Below are positions 29,069 through 37,644 of a stretch of DNA of 64,000 nt, piece by piece. A model generated the notes under the pieces. That model saw only the letters and a list, made by a program, of their open reading frames with translations, ran no database searches and was not told the origin of the DNA. The translations under genes and the position numbers were made by a program. Within the stretch, counting starts at the first letter, position 1. Each line of letters opens with the position of its first letter. Source of the stretch: Rhizobiales bacterium SYSU XM002 (GTDB taxonomy: Bacteria; Pseudomonadota; Alphaproteobacteria; Rhizobiales; Beijerinckiaceae); the NCBI GenBank assembly GCA_009846685.1, contig VWVY01000003.1, forward strand, positions 248,001-312,000, given 5' to 3'.

Positions 29069-30214
29069 TCATTTCACGAGATCGAAACCGCCCTGCTTGA
29101 TTTCGAGCATGCGGAATGAATCGAGATCAAGGCCCAGGTGATCGGTCTTCGACATCGTGACCGTGCCGGTGGTACCGACGAGCTTCGAGGTCGTCTCGAT
29201 GGCATCGCGGATATCGGTCGCCTTCAACGATTTCGCGCGCCCGGCGGCGTCAACAAAGATCGCAAAGGCATCATGTGCATAGCCACCGAAGGTCGAGACC
29301 GGCTGACTGGTGGCCTTCTCGAAGAGTGTCATGTAATCCTTGGCGACCTTCTTCTGCGGATCGCTGTCAGCGAGTTGATCAACGACAAGCATCGCGGTGC
29401 CAGGAATGCGCACACCGTCAGCCTCCTTGGCGCCGGCGAGCTTGATGAAGCTGAACGAGGCGACACCGTGGCTCTGATAGAGCGGCGCCTTGATGCCGAG
29501 CTGATGGTAGTTGCGCGTCACGATAGCCGGCCCCTGCCCGAAGCCTGGCGTCACGATCGCCTGCACCTCGGCATTGCCGCGAATCGTTGTGAGCTGCGGC
29601 GTCATGTCGGTATCCTTGGGACCATAGGTCTCGTCCACCAGGATCGTCATACCCCATTTCGGCGCAACCGCCGTGCACTGCTTGCGCATCGAGGCGCCGA
29701 AACCGTCGGTGCCCGAAAGCATCGCGATTTTCGAGAAGCCGCGCTTCTTGATGTCGTCGAAAATCTTCTCGCAGGCCATCTTGTCGGTGTGCGGCGTCTT
29801 GAAGGTGTAAGCCCGCACCGGCTCGACGATCTCGATCGCACCGGCGAGCGAGATGAACGGCACCTTGGCCTCTTCCGCGACCGGGATCACCGCCATCGAT
29901 GCGCCGGTGGTGGAGCCGCCGATGATCGCGACAACACCGTCCTCTTCCACGAGACGTGTCGCGAAGGTCTTGGCCTTGTTGGGATCGCCGCCGTCGTCAT
30001 AGATCGTGAGCTTGATCTTCTCGCCCTTGATGCCCCCCTTGGCGTTGATCTGCTCGACGAGGAGCCGCAGCGTCTTGGCCTCCGGGTCACCCAGGAAGGA
30101 CGCAGGTCCGGTTTCCGAAAGCGTCGCACCGAGCTTGATTTCGGCGCGGACAGTGAAGCCAAGTGCGAGGCTCGCAACACCCGCGAGCGCGATAGCCTTC
30201 CAATGCGATGTCAT
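29069..30214 (-). CDS. livK: Periplasmic substrate-binding protein of the ABC importer (LivK-type)
   Basis: A 381-residue type I periplasmic binding protein. The signal peptide is residues 1-24 (KAIALAGVASLALGFTVRA). The mature start IKLGATLSETGPASFLG and the segment VVAIIGGSTTGASMAVIPVAEE are typical of the Peripla_BP_6 group. The ATG at 30212-30214 has a near-perfect AGGAGG; a longer upstream frame is unlikely. It is first of the importer operon and preceded by operator O5. Confidence 0.93.
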   Translation of the reverse strand: MTSHWKAIALAGVASLALGFTVRAEIKLGATLSETGPASFLGDPEAKTLRLLVEQINAKGGIKGEKIKLTIYDDGGDPNKAKTFATRLVEEDGVVAIIGGSTTGASMAVIPVAEEAKVPFISLAGAIEIVEPVRAYTFKTPHTDKMACEKIFDDIKKRGFSKIAMLSGTDGFGASMRKQCTAVAPKWGMTILVDETYGPKDTDMTPQLTTIRGNAEVQAIVTPGFGQGPAIVTRNYHQLGIKAPLYQSHGVASFSFIKLAGAKEADGVRIPGTAMLVVDQLADSDPQKKVAKDYMTLFEKATSQPVSTFGGYAHDAFAIFVDAAGRAKSLKATDIRDAIETTSKLVGTTGTVTMSKTDHLGLDLDSFRMLEIKQGGFDLVK

Positions 30215-30343
30215 AACGTCCTCCTTGAGAGCCCCTTTCCCTGACGGGGCGAAGCGCTTGTTGTTCACCGGCTTGCCGCCGAGTTGTTTAGGCGAACGAC
30301 CGAGCTTGATACGGACGAAGCCTCCTGATACGCCCTAATAATT

Positions 30344-30355
30344 GATTGACCGTTC
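30344..30355. promoter_or_regulatory. TetR-type operator O5 upstream of livK
   Basis: GATTGACCGTTC keeps the right arm and centre of the motif exactly (GACCGTTCGG, also as in O3) and differs at two positions in the left arm. It lies 130 bp before the livK start. Confidence 0.5.
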
Positions 30356-30485
30356 GGATAATGCAACTGAAATCGTGGTTGCGCTGCGACAATTCGAAGC
30401 CGCGATCCACGTTGCGGAGGCTGTACTTGCCATTCAGGGAAGTTCGCGGCCGCTGAATGAAGCCCGGAGAACTGGCTCGATTTGC

Positions 30486-30665
30486 TTAGACAGTTTCGGG
30501 ACGTTTCCAGGCCGGAACCTTCCGACTGAACAAATCGGCCACATAGCCCCAGACATTGGTTCGATAGCACCCGGTGTCGCCAAGTCCGACGGTATTGGCG
30601 TGCCCGGCCGTCTGCGTCTTGAACACAAAGAAAAGTTCGTGCTTGGAATGCTGAAAACTACCCAT
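30486..30665 (-). pseudogene. Remnant of a DNA modification methylase
   Basis: A 59-codon fragment beginning MGSFQHSKHELFFVFK and continuing through GHANTVGLGDTGCYRTNVWGY, then losing similarity before a stop. It closely follows the GSFYRSKHELVFVFK...YRTNVWDY block of ParB-domain-linked DNA adenine/cytosine-N4 methylases common in rhizobial mobile regions. The catalytic motif and most of the protein are missing, so it is inert. This is recalled family similarity, not a search result. Confidence 0.5.
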
Positions 30666-31048
30666 GGCCCCCGTCGGTCCTCCGCAGCATCGAGCCCCAG
30701 CGTCTTCGCCGCATCCATGCGACCGTGACGCGCAGCCATCTCACCATCGTCGGATACAACGCCCGGCAACCGTCTGGCGGGCAAGGCGATCCCATTACAG
30801 GCTGGACAAATCCCAGCAACTGACGCTCACGACGTGCCAAAAGCCGGCGGCAAGCGAGTCGCTTTGGCTGCTTCTGGCTGAAATTTCCCTGCTCGAACAG
30901 TACGAATTCCCTGCTCTGAAATTGCCCGGAAAGACCATAAACTGCTGGAAAAAACGCGATCTTATGTCAAATAAAAGACCAGAAAAATCAGGAACTCTCA
31001 GAAAATTCCCTGTTTCCGCACGATGTCAGGGAATTCAACCTGCTGAAT

Positions 31049-31078
31049 GGTTCGATCAGCACTGCGCACTCCACCATC
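31049..31078 (+). repeat. Putative attR: decayed copy of the tRNA-Ala 3' end
   Basis: GGTTCGATC and CTCCACCATC occur in the same order as in tRNA-Ala (13526-13552), with an 11-nt instead of 8-nt spacer. There is no complete tRNA around it. It would mark the right end of a 17.5-kb island. Inference. Confidence 0.4.
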
Positions 31079-31222
31079 ATCCGTTGAATCAATTCGGATG
31101 ATGGGGCCTTCGAAATATTTCACTCATGCTGAACCTCGACTCGCCTCCCGAGCTTCCCGCGTTTGAATGCTGCGCCAAGATTGCTTCGGCAGCACAAAAA
31201 TCCGGGTACAACAAAACAACAA

Positions 31223-33151
31223 CTAGCGCAGATCAAACCCCAGCGCAGTGAGCCGTTCCGTGCTTTCAACAAGCGAGGACCGAAAGGCGTCGATCATGTC
31301 CGGCCGCCTCGGCGCGGTCGCGACGGCGAAGTCGTAGAACTCGTCGGCGAGCGGCAAAAACCCTAGCCCGGCGGCGTCTGCCAGCGGCTTGATCGCAACG
31401 CCCCAGTCTGCTCGCCCCTGCGCCACGGAGGCGACGACAGCATGGTGCGAACGCGGCTGATTCCAGTAGCCTTGCGGTTTCGCGCCGGCCAGCAGGACTT
31501 CGATCAACGTGCGCGTGCCCGCCCCCTGATTGCGGTTGACCATCACCGCATCCGGATCGGCAAGCGCCGCCGCAACCGCAGCCCTGATGTCGCGCCCCTC
31601 GAAGCGCGCGTCGCCTTTTCGGAAAACAAGGCCCTGAAGCCGTCGCCAGCCGGGGATCAGCGTCATACCCGGCTTCAGAAACGGTCGGTTGTATTCGCCC
31701 GTAGCAGGATCGAGGAGATGGATCGGCGCGAGATCGCATTCGCCGCGCGCGAGCGCCGACAGCCCGCCGAGGCTGCCGAGCGCCAGAACCCGCGCGTTGA
31801 GCCCGCCCGCCTCGAACGGGCTGAGCGCAGCATCGAGTCCGGTACAATGACTGCCCATGATGACGAGATCCGGCAGGCGAAGATTGGGCGTGAAGAGCTG
31901 CACCCGCACGCGCTCGCCTGCAGTCAGCGAATCCGACAGCGCGTCGATGGCGAGGAAGCCGTCGGCTTGCGAAAACGCCGTCACGGCACCCGAACCCTTG
32001 CCGATCGGATGCGCAACGAGCCCTTCCACGCCTTGTGCGAGTGCGACCATAACGAATTCGGTTCGTCCCAGATCGGAGGGGATGCGCACCGGCACATGGG
32101 CGTCAACGCTGGCCATGGTCTCAGCCGGCAACCCAGCCATGCGCCGGAAAAACGGCGCAACGATATCGTGGAAGGTGAACATCGCCGAGGTCGGGAAGCC
32201 CGGCAGCACGACCACCGGTTTGCCCTCGCATACCGCTAGGCAGAGCGGCTTGCCCGGCTTGAGCGCGACGCCATGCGCGACGATCCCCGGAGGACCGAAC
32301 CGGGAAAGGATCCGGTACGTGAAATCGCCCGCGCCTTTGGAGGTGCCCCCCGAGAGAACTACACCGTCCGCATCTTTCAGCGCAGCGCGGATCGCTGCCT
32401 CGAGCAGCGCCTCCTCGTCGCGGATCGCTCCGCGCCGGAGGGCGATACAGCCGTTTTCCTCCAGCGCCGCGGCGACGATCGGGCCGTTGGAATCATAGAC
32501 CTGTGCCAGCGCAAGGGCCTCGCCTGGGTGGACAAGTTCGTCTCCGGTCGAGAGCACGGCGATACGCGGCTTGCGGTAGACGTCCGCCTGCGCGAGCCCA
32601 ACGGCGGCCAGCATTGCGATTTCCCGCGATCCGATGCGCGTTCCCTGCCGCAAGACTACCTGCCCCCGCGCGATATCGGACCCCGCGAACGCCATATTCT
32701 GGCCCGGCGCGAGCGCGCGGGTGACGGATACCGCGCCATCCCCCGGTTCGGTATGTTCGATCATCACGACCGCATCCGCGCCGCGCGGCATCGGTCCGCC
32801 GGTGGAAATCGGCGTCGCCGTTCCCGCCGCAACCGTGAGACGCGGTTCGACACCGCAAGCAATCAACTCGTTATTCAGCCCGAGCAAAACGGGGTTTCCG
32901 GACGAAGCCTCGGCAAGGTCCGCAGCGCGGACGGCGAAACCATCGACGACGGAGCGGTCGAACGGCGGGGCATCGACACCGGCCTCGACATCCTGCGCGA
33001 GAATGCGCCCCGCCAGCTTGTCGAGCGCTACGGTTTCGGTCCCGACCGGGCGCGGCCTCAGGGCAGCCTCGAAGGCCGCGATGGCCTCTTCCCGCGACAG
33101 GATTTTGAGGAACTGGGTCTGCTCAAGGCCCGCTTTGTCGTTTCTTTGCAT
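31223..33151 (-). CDS. MoeA-like molybdopterin protein fused to a periplasmic-binding-like domain
   Basis: A 642-residue two-domain protein. Residues about 15-410 are MoeA-like (molybdenum insertion into molybdopterin): APPFDRSVVDGFAV, VAAGTATPISTGGPMPRGADAVV, STGDELV, VVLSGGTSKGAGDFTY and VLPGFPTSAMFTFHD. Residues about 425-642 form a PBP-like domain (VIMGSHCTGLDAAL...LAPIHLLDPATGEYN...MVNRNQGAGTRTLI), as in ModE/LysR-linked oxyanion binders. This fusion is known in several bacteria and may sense or deliver molybdate or tungstate intracellularly; there is no signal peptide. The start is 2 bp from the preceding MoeA-like gene's stop. Confidence 0.85.
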   Translation of the reverse strand: MQRNDKAGLEQTQFLKILSREEAIAAFEAALRPRPVGTETVALDKLAGRILAQDVEAGVDAPPFDRSVVDGFAVRAADLAEASSGNPVLLGLNNELIACGVEPRLTVAAGTATPISTGGPMPRGADAVVMIEHTEPGDGAVSVTRALAPGQNMAFAGSDIARGQVVLRQGTRIGSREIAMLAAVGLAQADVYRKPRIAVLSTGDELVHPGEALALAQVYDSNGPIVAAALEENGCIALRRGAIRDEEALLEAAIRAALKDADGVVLSGGTSKGAGDFTYRILSRFGPPGIVAHGVALKPGKPLCLAVCEGKPVVVLPGFPTSAMFTFHDIVAPFFRRMAGLPAETMASVDAHVPVRIPSDLGRTEFVMVALAQGVEGLVAHPIGKGSGAVTAFSQADGFLAIDALSDSLTAGERVRVQLFTPNLRLPDLVIMGSHCTGLDAALSPFEAGGLNARVLALGSLGGLSALARGECDLAPIHLLDPATGEYNRPFLKPGMTLIPGWRRLQGLVFRKGDARFEGRDIRAAVAAALADPDAVMVNRNQGAGTRTLIEVLLAGAKPQGYWNQPRSHHAVVASVAQGRADWGVAIKPLADAAGLGFLPLADEFYDFAVATAPRRPDMIDAFRSSLVESTERLTALGFDLR

Positions 33152-33153
33152 GC

Positions 33154-34191
33154 TCAGTCTTGATCATTCCTGCTTGGTCGTTCCTGCGGCATCGACCTGC
33201 CCGCGAAAGGCTCCGCGAAGGATATCGCGGCAACCGACGCACCGACGTCAAGTCCTTCGTGCCCCGGCGGCACCACGAGGAAATAGCTGGCGCGCCCCAC
33301 CGCCCGCAACGGCAGGTCGCCGACCGCAAGAGGCTTGAACACCGCATCCGACACCATGAGCAGCACGAGATCGCTGCTGCCGATCGTCGAGGCGATTTTG
33401 GCTGAGAGCGGCAATACCGTCTCGCACAAGGCAACACCGGACAGCCGGGCAAGAATCGGCAAGGCAAGGAAGGCAAAGACGCCAATCGCGCCGTCGAACC
33501 GATCCGGAACCTCGACAACAATCTCCCCTTCGCACTGCTCGATCCAGCCAGTCTCGCCGGGACGGATCGCGAGACGCGGGCGACTGTCCCGCGCATCGCG
33601 CAGGCGAAGATCAGCCGTCTCATCGGCGCCGGCGACCCGGCACCCGAGACGACGGAACTCGGCGCCAAGCCACGCGGCGACGGCGGCATCGGCCAATTCG
33701 ATCGCGACCCGGGGCACACGAACCTCGACACGTTCAACACCGGCAACATCGCAGATCAGAGCAAGGGAAGCGTCGAAGCGCGCACCCCCCGGCGCAATCA
33801 CCGCACCCGCCGCGAGATCGTGTCCCGGAAACCGGACATGGGTTCCAGGAGCGACCATCTCGATGACCTCGACGAATGGCGCTCCGCCGATTGCAAGCTC
33901 GGGGTCAAGCACAGCGTCACAGCCAGGCGGCAATCCGTCGCCGGCGTGCACTGACGCCGGCATCGTGCCCAGAATCACTGGCGAGGAAGGAGAAGCGCCG
34001 ACGAGATCGGCCGCACACACAGCGAGCCCGTCACGTAACGCGACAGCGTGGCGGGGAACGGGCGTGGGCGCTCGCACCGCAGAGGCCAGAACCAACCCGA
34101 GCGCTTCCGCCGTTTTCCGCGACTCCGGCACAACCGGCACGCAGCCCGCGAGAATGGGCTGGAGCAGACGGTCGAGCGCGTGCAGACGCAT
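33154..34191 (-). CDS. Divergent MoeA-like molybdopterin-binding protein
   Basis: A 345-residue protein that resembles a shortened MoeA. It has the N-terminal layout PRHAVALRDGLAVCAADLVG (cf. the RSxxDGFAV of MoeA) and VHAGDGLPPGCDAVLDPELAI. A degenerate MPT-binding domain includes SSDLVLLMVSDAVFKPLAVGDLPLRAVG, but the STGDEL and GGTS motifs of real MoeA are lost, so catalysis is doubtful. ATG 34189-34191 is the last good start, as the upstream frame lacks start codons with ribosome sites. It is probably a partner of the fused MoeA 2 bp downstream. Confidence 0.65.
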   Translation of the reverse strand: MRLHALDRLLQPILAGCVPVVPESRKTAEALGLVLASAVRAPTPVPRHAVALRDGLAVCAADLVGASPSSPVILGTMPASVHAGDGLPPGCDAVLDPELAIGGAPFVEVIEMVAPGTHVRFPGHDLAAGAVIAPGGARFDASLALICDVAGVERVEVRVPRVAIELADAAVAAWLGAEFRRLGCRVAGADETADLRLRDARDSRPRLAIRPGETGWIEQCEGEIVVEVPDRFDGAIGVFAFLALPILARLSGVALCETVLPLSAKIASTIGSSDLVLLMVSDAVFKPLAVGDLPLRAVGRASYFLVVPPGHEGLDVGASVAAISFAEPFAGRSMPQERPSRNDQD

Positions 34192-34380
34192 GGTCAGATC
34201 GGCCAGCGGGGATGCCCGGTATCGGACATCACGAAAATCAAGGACCGGCCCAAGGCGCTTCCCTACATTGCTCGCGTCGATCCACCGATCTTGCGCGGCC
34301 AGCGGGGAAAGGCAACCCGTCTCCGTTGGCGACGACCCTGCGATTGGGTTAGTGACCTGAAGCGAACAGGCGAGGACAAG

Positions 34381-34851
34381 ATGAATTGGGATGCAACGCG
34401 ACCCGGCGAGACGGAGACATCCCTGCCGGACACAACCAACGCCGGAGTCTATTTCATCGGCCGCATCCGCACGCCCTACCCGACGCGCAACGAGTGCCCG
34501 CGTCAGGGGATGAGCGACGGGCCGATCTGCCGCGTCGAGGTCGACGAACGCTGGCGACCCGCGCTCAAGGGCTTGGAGAACTACCGCCGGGTCGAGCTTC
34601 TCTACTGGATGCATCAGGCGCGGCGCGATCTCCTGACGCAAAGCCCGCACGGGAACAAGGGTGCGCGCGGCACCTTCGCCCTGCGCTCGCCCGTTCGCCC
34701 CAACCCGATCGCGACCTCGCTGGTCGATCTCGTCGGGGTCGAGCCGGGCGCGCTCCTCGTGCGCAGCCTCGATTGCGTCGATGGCACGCCGCTTCTCGAT
34801 ATCAAGCCGGACCGCTGCTCTTATTCGCCTCCTGCCTCCTCGGAGGGTTAG
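34381..34851 (+). CDS. TsaA/TrmO-family SAM-dependent methyltransferase
   Basis: A 156-residue protein of the TsaA-like (UPF0066) family, to which the tRNA N6-methyladenosine methyltransferase TrmO belongs. Seen: VYFIGRIRTPYPTRNECPRQG, VELLYWMHQARRDLL and GTFALRSPVRPNPIATSLVDLVG, the conserved core. It is divergent from the MoeA-like pair; TsaA-like proteins often sit near molybdenum-cofactor genes, so a role there is possible instead of tRNA modification. GAGGA precedes the ATG. The 3' end overlaps hmuV by 4 bp. Confidence 0.85.
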   Translation: MNWDATRPGETETSLPDTTNAGVYFIGRIRTPYPTRNECPRQGMSDGPICRVEVDERWRPALKGLENYRRVELLYWMHQARRDLLTQSPHGNKGARGTFALRSPVRPNPIATSLVDLVGVEPGALLVRSLDCVDGTPLLDIKPDRCSYSPPASSEG

Positions 34852-35669
34852 GCGGCAGTCGGCTCGTCGATCCGTCGGCAAAATTGCGGCAGGATCGCCG
34901 GCCCTGCGATATCCGGCATGGCCCCGACATCGACCCGGAAGACAGCACGGATCAGTCCGGGGGTCATCACCTCGGACGGTACACCGGTGGCGACGATCCG
35001 TCCGCCGTTCATCGCCACGAGGTAATCGGCGTAATGTGCCGCGAGATTGAGATCGTGTAGCACCGCAAGCACTGCGACGCCCTCGCCATGTGCGGCTTCC
35101 CGCACCGCGTCCATCAGCGCAAGCTGGTGGCAGAGATCGAGGCTGGCAATCGGCTCGTCGAGCAGCAGCGCCTGTCGCGGTTCGATCCGCCGTCCCGCTT
35201 CCAGTTGGCAAAGGGTGCGTGCGAACTGCACGCGCTGCTGCTCGCCGCCCGACAGTGTCTGGTACTGCCGACCGGCGAGATGCGCGGCATCAGCGCGGGC
35301 AAGCGCTCCTTCAACGATGCCGCCGAAGCCGCCTGCCGCGCGTGCGCCGTAACCTTCCAATCCCATGCGGACGATCTCGTGCACGAGAAATGGAAAGGCG
35401 AGGCGGCTCGCCTGCGCCATCACCGCCCGGCGGCATGCCAGTCGCCACGGCGGGAGGGCGCCAATATCCGTCCCGAGCGAGCGGATCTGGCCGACGTCCG
35501 GCACAAGCTCGCCGCTCAGAAGTTTCAGGAAGGTACTCTTGCCCGCCCCGTTCGGTCCGATGATGGCGGTAATCCGCCCTTCGTCCAGAGCCAACGATGC
35601 GGCATGGACCAGCGCCTTGCCGCGAACAGAATAGCCCGCCGCACGAGCCTCGATAACCGGCGCCATCAT
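34848..35669 (-). CDS. hmuV: Heme ABC transporter ATP-binding protein HmuV
   Basis: A 273-residue ATPase for heme import. Walker A IIGPNGAGKSTFLKLLSGE, signature LSGGEQQRVQFARTL, Walker B ALLLDEPIASLD and H-loop VLHDLNLAAHY are intact. The start ATG 35667-35669 overlaps the hmuU stop in ATGA form; the next codon is also ATG. It is last gene of the hemP-hmuTUV operon. Confidence 0.93.
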   Translation of the reverse strand: MMAPVIEARAAGYSVRGKALVHAASLALDEGRITAIIGPNGAGKSTFLKLLSGELVPDVGQIRSLGTDIGALPPWRLACRRAVMAQASRLAFPFLVHEIVRMGLEGYGARAAGGFGGIVEGALARADAAHLAGRQYQTLSGGEQQRVQFARTLCQLEAGRRIEPRQALLLDEPIASLDLCHQLALMDAVREAAHGEGVAVLAVLHDLNLAAHYADYLVAMNGGRIVATGVPSEVMTPGLIRAVFRVDVGAMPDIAGPAILPQFCRRIDEPTAA

Positions 35670-36742
35670 TCGATTCCCAACTCGCGCCGGAGCAGCAGCC
35701 ACAGGAAAAACGGCGCGCCCATCGCCGCAGTCACGATCCCGATTGGAAGTTCTGCCGGCGCGACCACGCTCCGCGCGACAAGATCGGCGGCGATGAGCAG
35801 TACGGCCCCGCCCATCGCCGAGAGTGGCAACAAGGTCCGATGATCGGCTCCGAGCATCAACCGAACGAGATGTGGCACCACGATGCCGACAAAGCCGATG
35901 ACGCCTGCCGCCGCCACGCTGACCCCGACCGCGAGAGCGACGAGCACGATCGAGCCGGCCTTGATGATCTGAACCCGGAAGCCGAGGTGATAGGCTTCTG
36001 CTTCACCGATCGCGAGCGCGTTAAGCCCGCGTGCAAGGAAGGGCGCGCTGATCACAAGGGCAAACAGCACTGGCGCCACAGCCGAAACCTTTGTCCAGCT
36101 TGCGCCCGCGAAACTGCCGAGCGCCCAGAACGTCAGGTCCCGCAGTTGCCGATCATCGGAGAGGTACGACAGGAACCCGGACATCGCACCGGAAAGCGCG
36201 CCCAAGGCGATCCCCGCAAGCAGCATGGTCGCAATTGAGGTCCGGCCGCGGCGGGTGGCGATGCCATAGAGCAGGAAGGTCGAAGCCAACCCGCCGAGAA
36301 AGGCGCCGAGCGGCAAGAGCGCGAAGGGCAGGCTGCCAGCCCTGCCGCCGAAGATTAGGTCGCCGAGCACGATGGTGATCCCCGCCGCGAGCGCCGCGCC
36401 TGAGGAAACCCCGACGAGGCCCGGATCGGCCAGCGGATTGCGGAACAACCCCTGCATGATCGCGCCGGACAGCGCCAGCGCCGCGCCAACCAGCATGACA
36501 AGAATGGTGCGCGGCAGGCGGATGTTGAGGACGACGAGGGAGTACCGCTCCGCTCCCTCTCCCGCGCCGAAGAGGATGCGCGGGAGATCGGCCAGCGGCA
36601 CCGATACCGCCCCGTTCGCGATCGAAAGCGCCGCCAGCACCCCGAGCGCAAGAGCAGATATCCCCATCGCCAGCCGCACGCGCTGCCGCGCGCGCGAGGC
36701 CAGCACGACGACGGTGGAGAGATCGGAAAGCATCGCACTCAC
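35666..36742 (-). CDS. hmuU: Heme ABC transporter permease HmuU
   Basis: A 358-residue FecCD-type permease with about nine to ten membrane spans. Seen: NIRLPRTILVMLVGAALALSGAIMQGLFRNPLADPGLVGVSSGAAL near the first third, and FVGIVVPHLVRLMLGADHRTLLPLSA in the second half. It has 4-bp overlaps with both hmuT and hmuV, indicating strict co-translation. Confidence 0.93.
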   Translation of the reverse strand: MSAMLSDLSTVVVLASRARQRVRLAMGISALALGVLAALSIANGAVSVPLADLPRILFGAGEGAERYSLVVLNIRLPRTILVMLVGAALALSGAIMQGLFRNPLADPGLVGVSSGAALAAGITIVLGDLIFGGRAGSLPFALLPLGAFLGGLASTFLLYGIATRRGRTSIATMLLAGIALGALSGAMSGFLSYLSDDRQLRDLTFWALGSFAGASWTKVSAVAPVLFALVISAPFLARGLNALAIGEAEAYHLGFRVQIIKAGSIVLVALAVGVSVAAAGVIGFVGIVVPHLVRLMLGADHRTLLPLSAMGGAVLLIAADLVARSVVAPAELPIGIVTAAMGAPFFLWLLLRRELGIE

Positions 36743-37644
36743 GGCGCGCCTCCCGGCTTCAGGGCGTAGATCGCTCGCATCAGGTCATTTGCGGACTCCG
36801 GTGTGCGTGGGCCGAACCCGAGAAGATAGAGACCGTCCATCACCACCAGCGCGCTGGTTCGGGCCGCCGGTGTGCCCCTGAAAGCCGAAAGCGAGAAGAC
36901 TGCCGCCGCATCTGGCGCGTCCTGTTCGCCGCGCCGCATCATCACGATCACATCCGGCGCGGCGGCAATCAGGCCCTCGTCGGAGATCGGCTTGAACCCC
37001 TCGATCGCTCCGGCAGCGTTTATCCCGCCGGCGAGCGCGATGATCGCATCCGCCGAGGTATTGCGACCGCCCACCATGACGCGCCCGTTCTGGAGCGAGA
37101 GCACGAACAAAACCCGCTTGCGGGCACCGATTTTCGCGCGTGCCTCCGCGAGCGCCGTGAAGCGCGCCTCGACGGCTCCCGCGAGCTCCGCAGCTCTCTC
37201 CGGCGCCGAAACCAGTTCGCCGATGGTCCGGATGCGGTTGGCGATCCCCGACGCCGAATAATCCTCACCGATGCGCCGGATCGTGACCCCGGCTTCCGCG
37301 AGGAGGCGCAAGGCATCGGGTGGCCCGGCGCTTTCAAGCGCGATCACGAGATCGGGGCGCAGCGAGAGAACGCCTTCGGCCGAGAGCGCCCGTACATAGC
37401 CCACGTTTGGCAAGCGCTTGAGCACCTCCGGCGGATGCAGGCTCGTCGTATCGACCCCGACCAGCCAGTCCCCCCGTCCGAGCGCATCGACAATCTCGGT
37501 GATAACGCCGCCGGCTGCGACGACCCGTTTCCGGGCAGGCTCTTCTGCCGAGGCAGGTATCAAGGCGGAAAGCACGAGACCGAAAAGGGCCAAGCGCGCG
37601 AGAGCGGCGAACCGCATGCTGGACTGCTTCATCGCCGGCCTCAT
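36739..37644 (-). CDS. hmuT: Periplasmic heme-binding protein HmuT
   Basis: A 301-residue class III binding protein that carries heme to HmuUV. The signal peptide is about residues 1-33 (LARLALFGLVLSALIPASA). The core has KRVVAAGGVITEIVDALGRGDWLVGVDTTS and SAEGVLSLRPDLVIA, as in HmuT/ShuT. It overlaps hemP upstream and hmuU downstream by 4 bp each. Confidence 0.92.
   Translation of the reverse strand: MRPAMKQSSMRFAALARLALFGLVLSALIPASAEEPARKRVVAAGGVITEIVDALGRGDWLVGVDTTSLHPPEVLKRLPNVGYVRALSAEGVLSLRPDLVIALESAGPPDALRLLAEAGVTIRRIGEDYSASGIANRIRTIGELVSAPERAAELAGAVEARFTALAEARAKIGARKRVLFVLSLQNGRVMVGGRNTSADAIIALAGGINAAGAIEGFKPISDEGLIAAAPDVIVMMRRGEQDAPDAAAVFSLSAFRGTPAARTSALVVMDGLYLLGFGPRTPESANDLMRAIYALKPGGAP

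Larger units (their letters stand above)
30215..31222. other. About 1 kb without an intact gene: livK promoter, then decayed island-edge DNA
   Basis: The livK-proximal end holds operator O5. The rest holds a DNA-methylase remnant (30486-30665), an AT-rich tract at about 30940-31000, repeated TTCCCTG motifs (30887, 30908, 31004; inverted CAGGGAATTC at 31028) and the decayed tRNA-Ala 3' end at 31049-31078. Several open frames of 60-145 codons exist on both strands, but none shows a recognisable fold or good start. Confidence 0.5.

Noticed and set aside
30342-30728. 128-codon plus-strand frame in the livK upstream region
   Set aside because: There is no good ribosome site or motif, and the opposite strand carries a better-supported methylase remnant over the same DNA.
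31703-33163. Plus-strand frames opposite the MoeA-PBP gene
   Set aside because: They are shadows of a gene with clear MoeA motifs.
34192-35211. Minus-strand 5' extension of the second MoeA-like gene across the TsaA/TrmO gene
   Set aside because: The extension lies fully opposite a well-conserved TsaA gene and has no start codon with a ribosome site.
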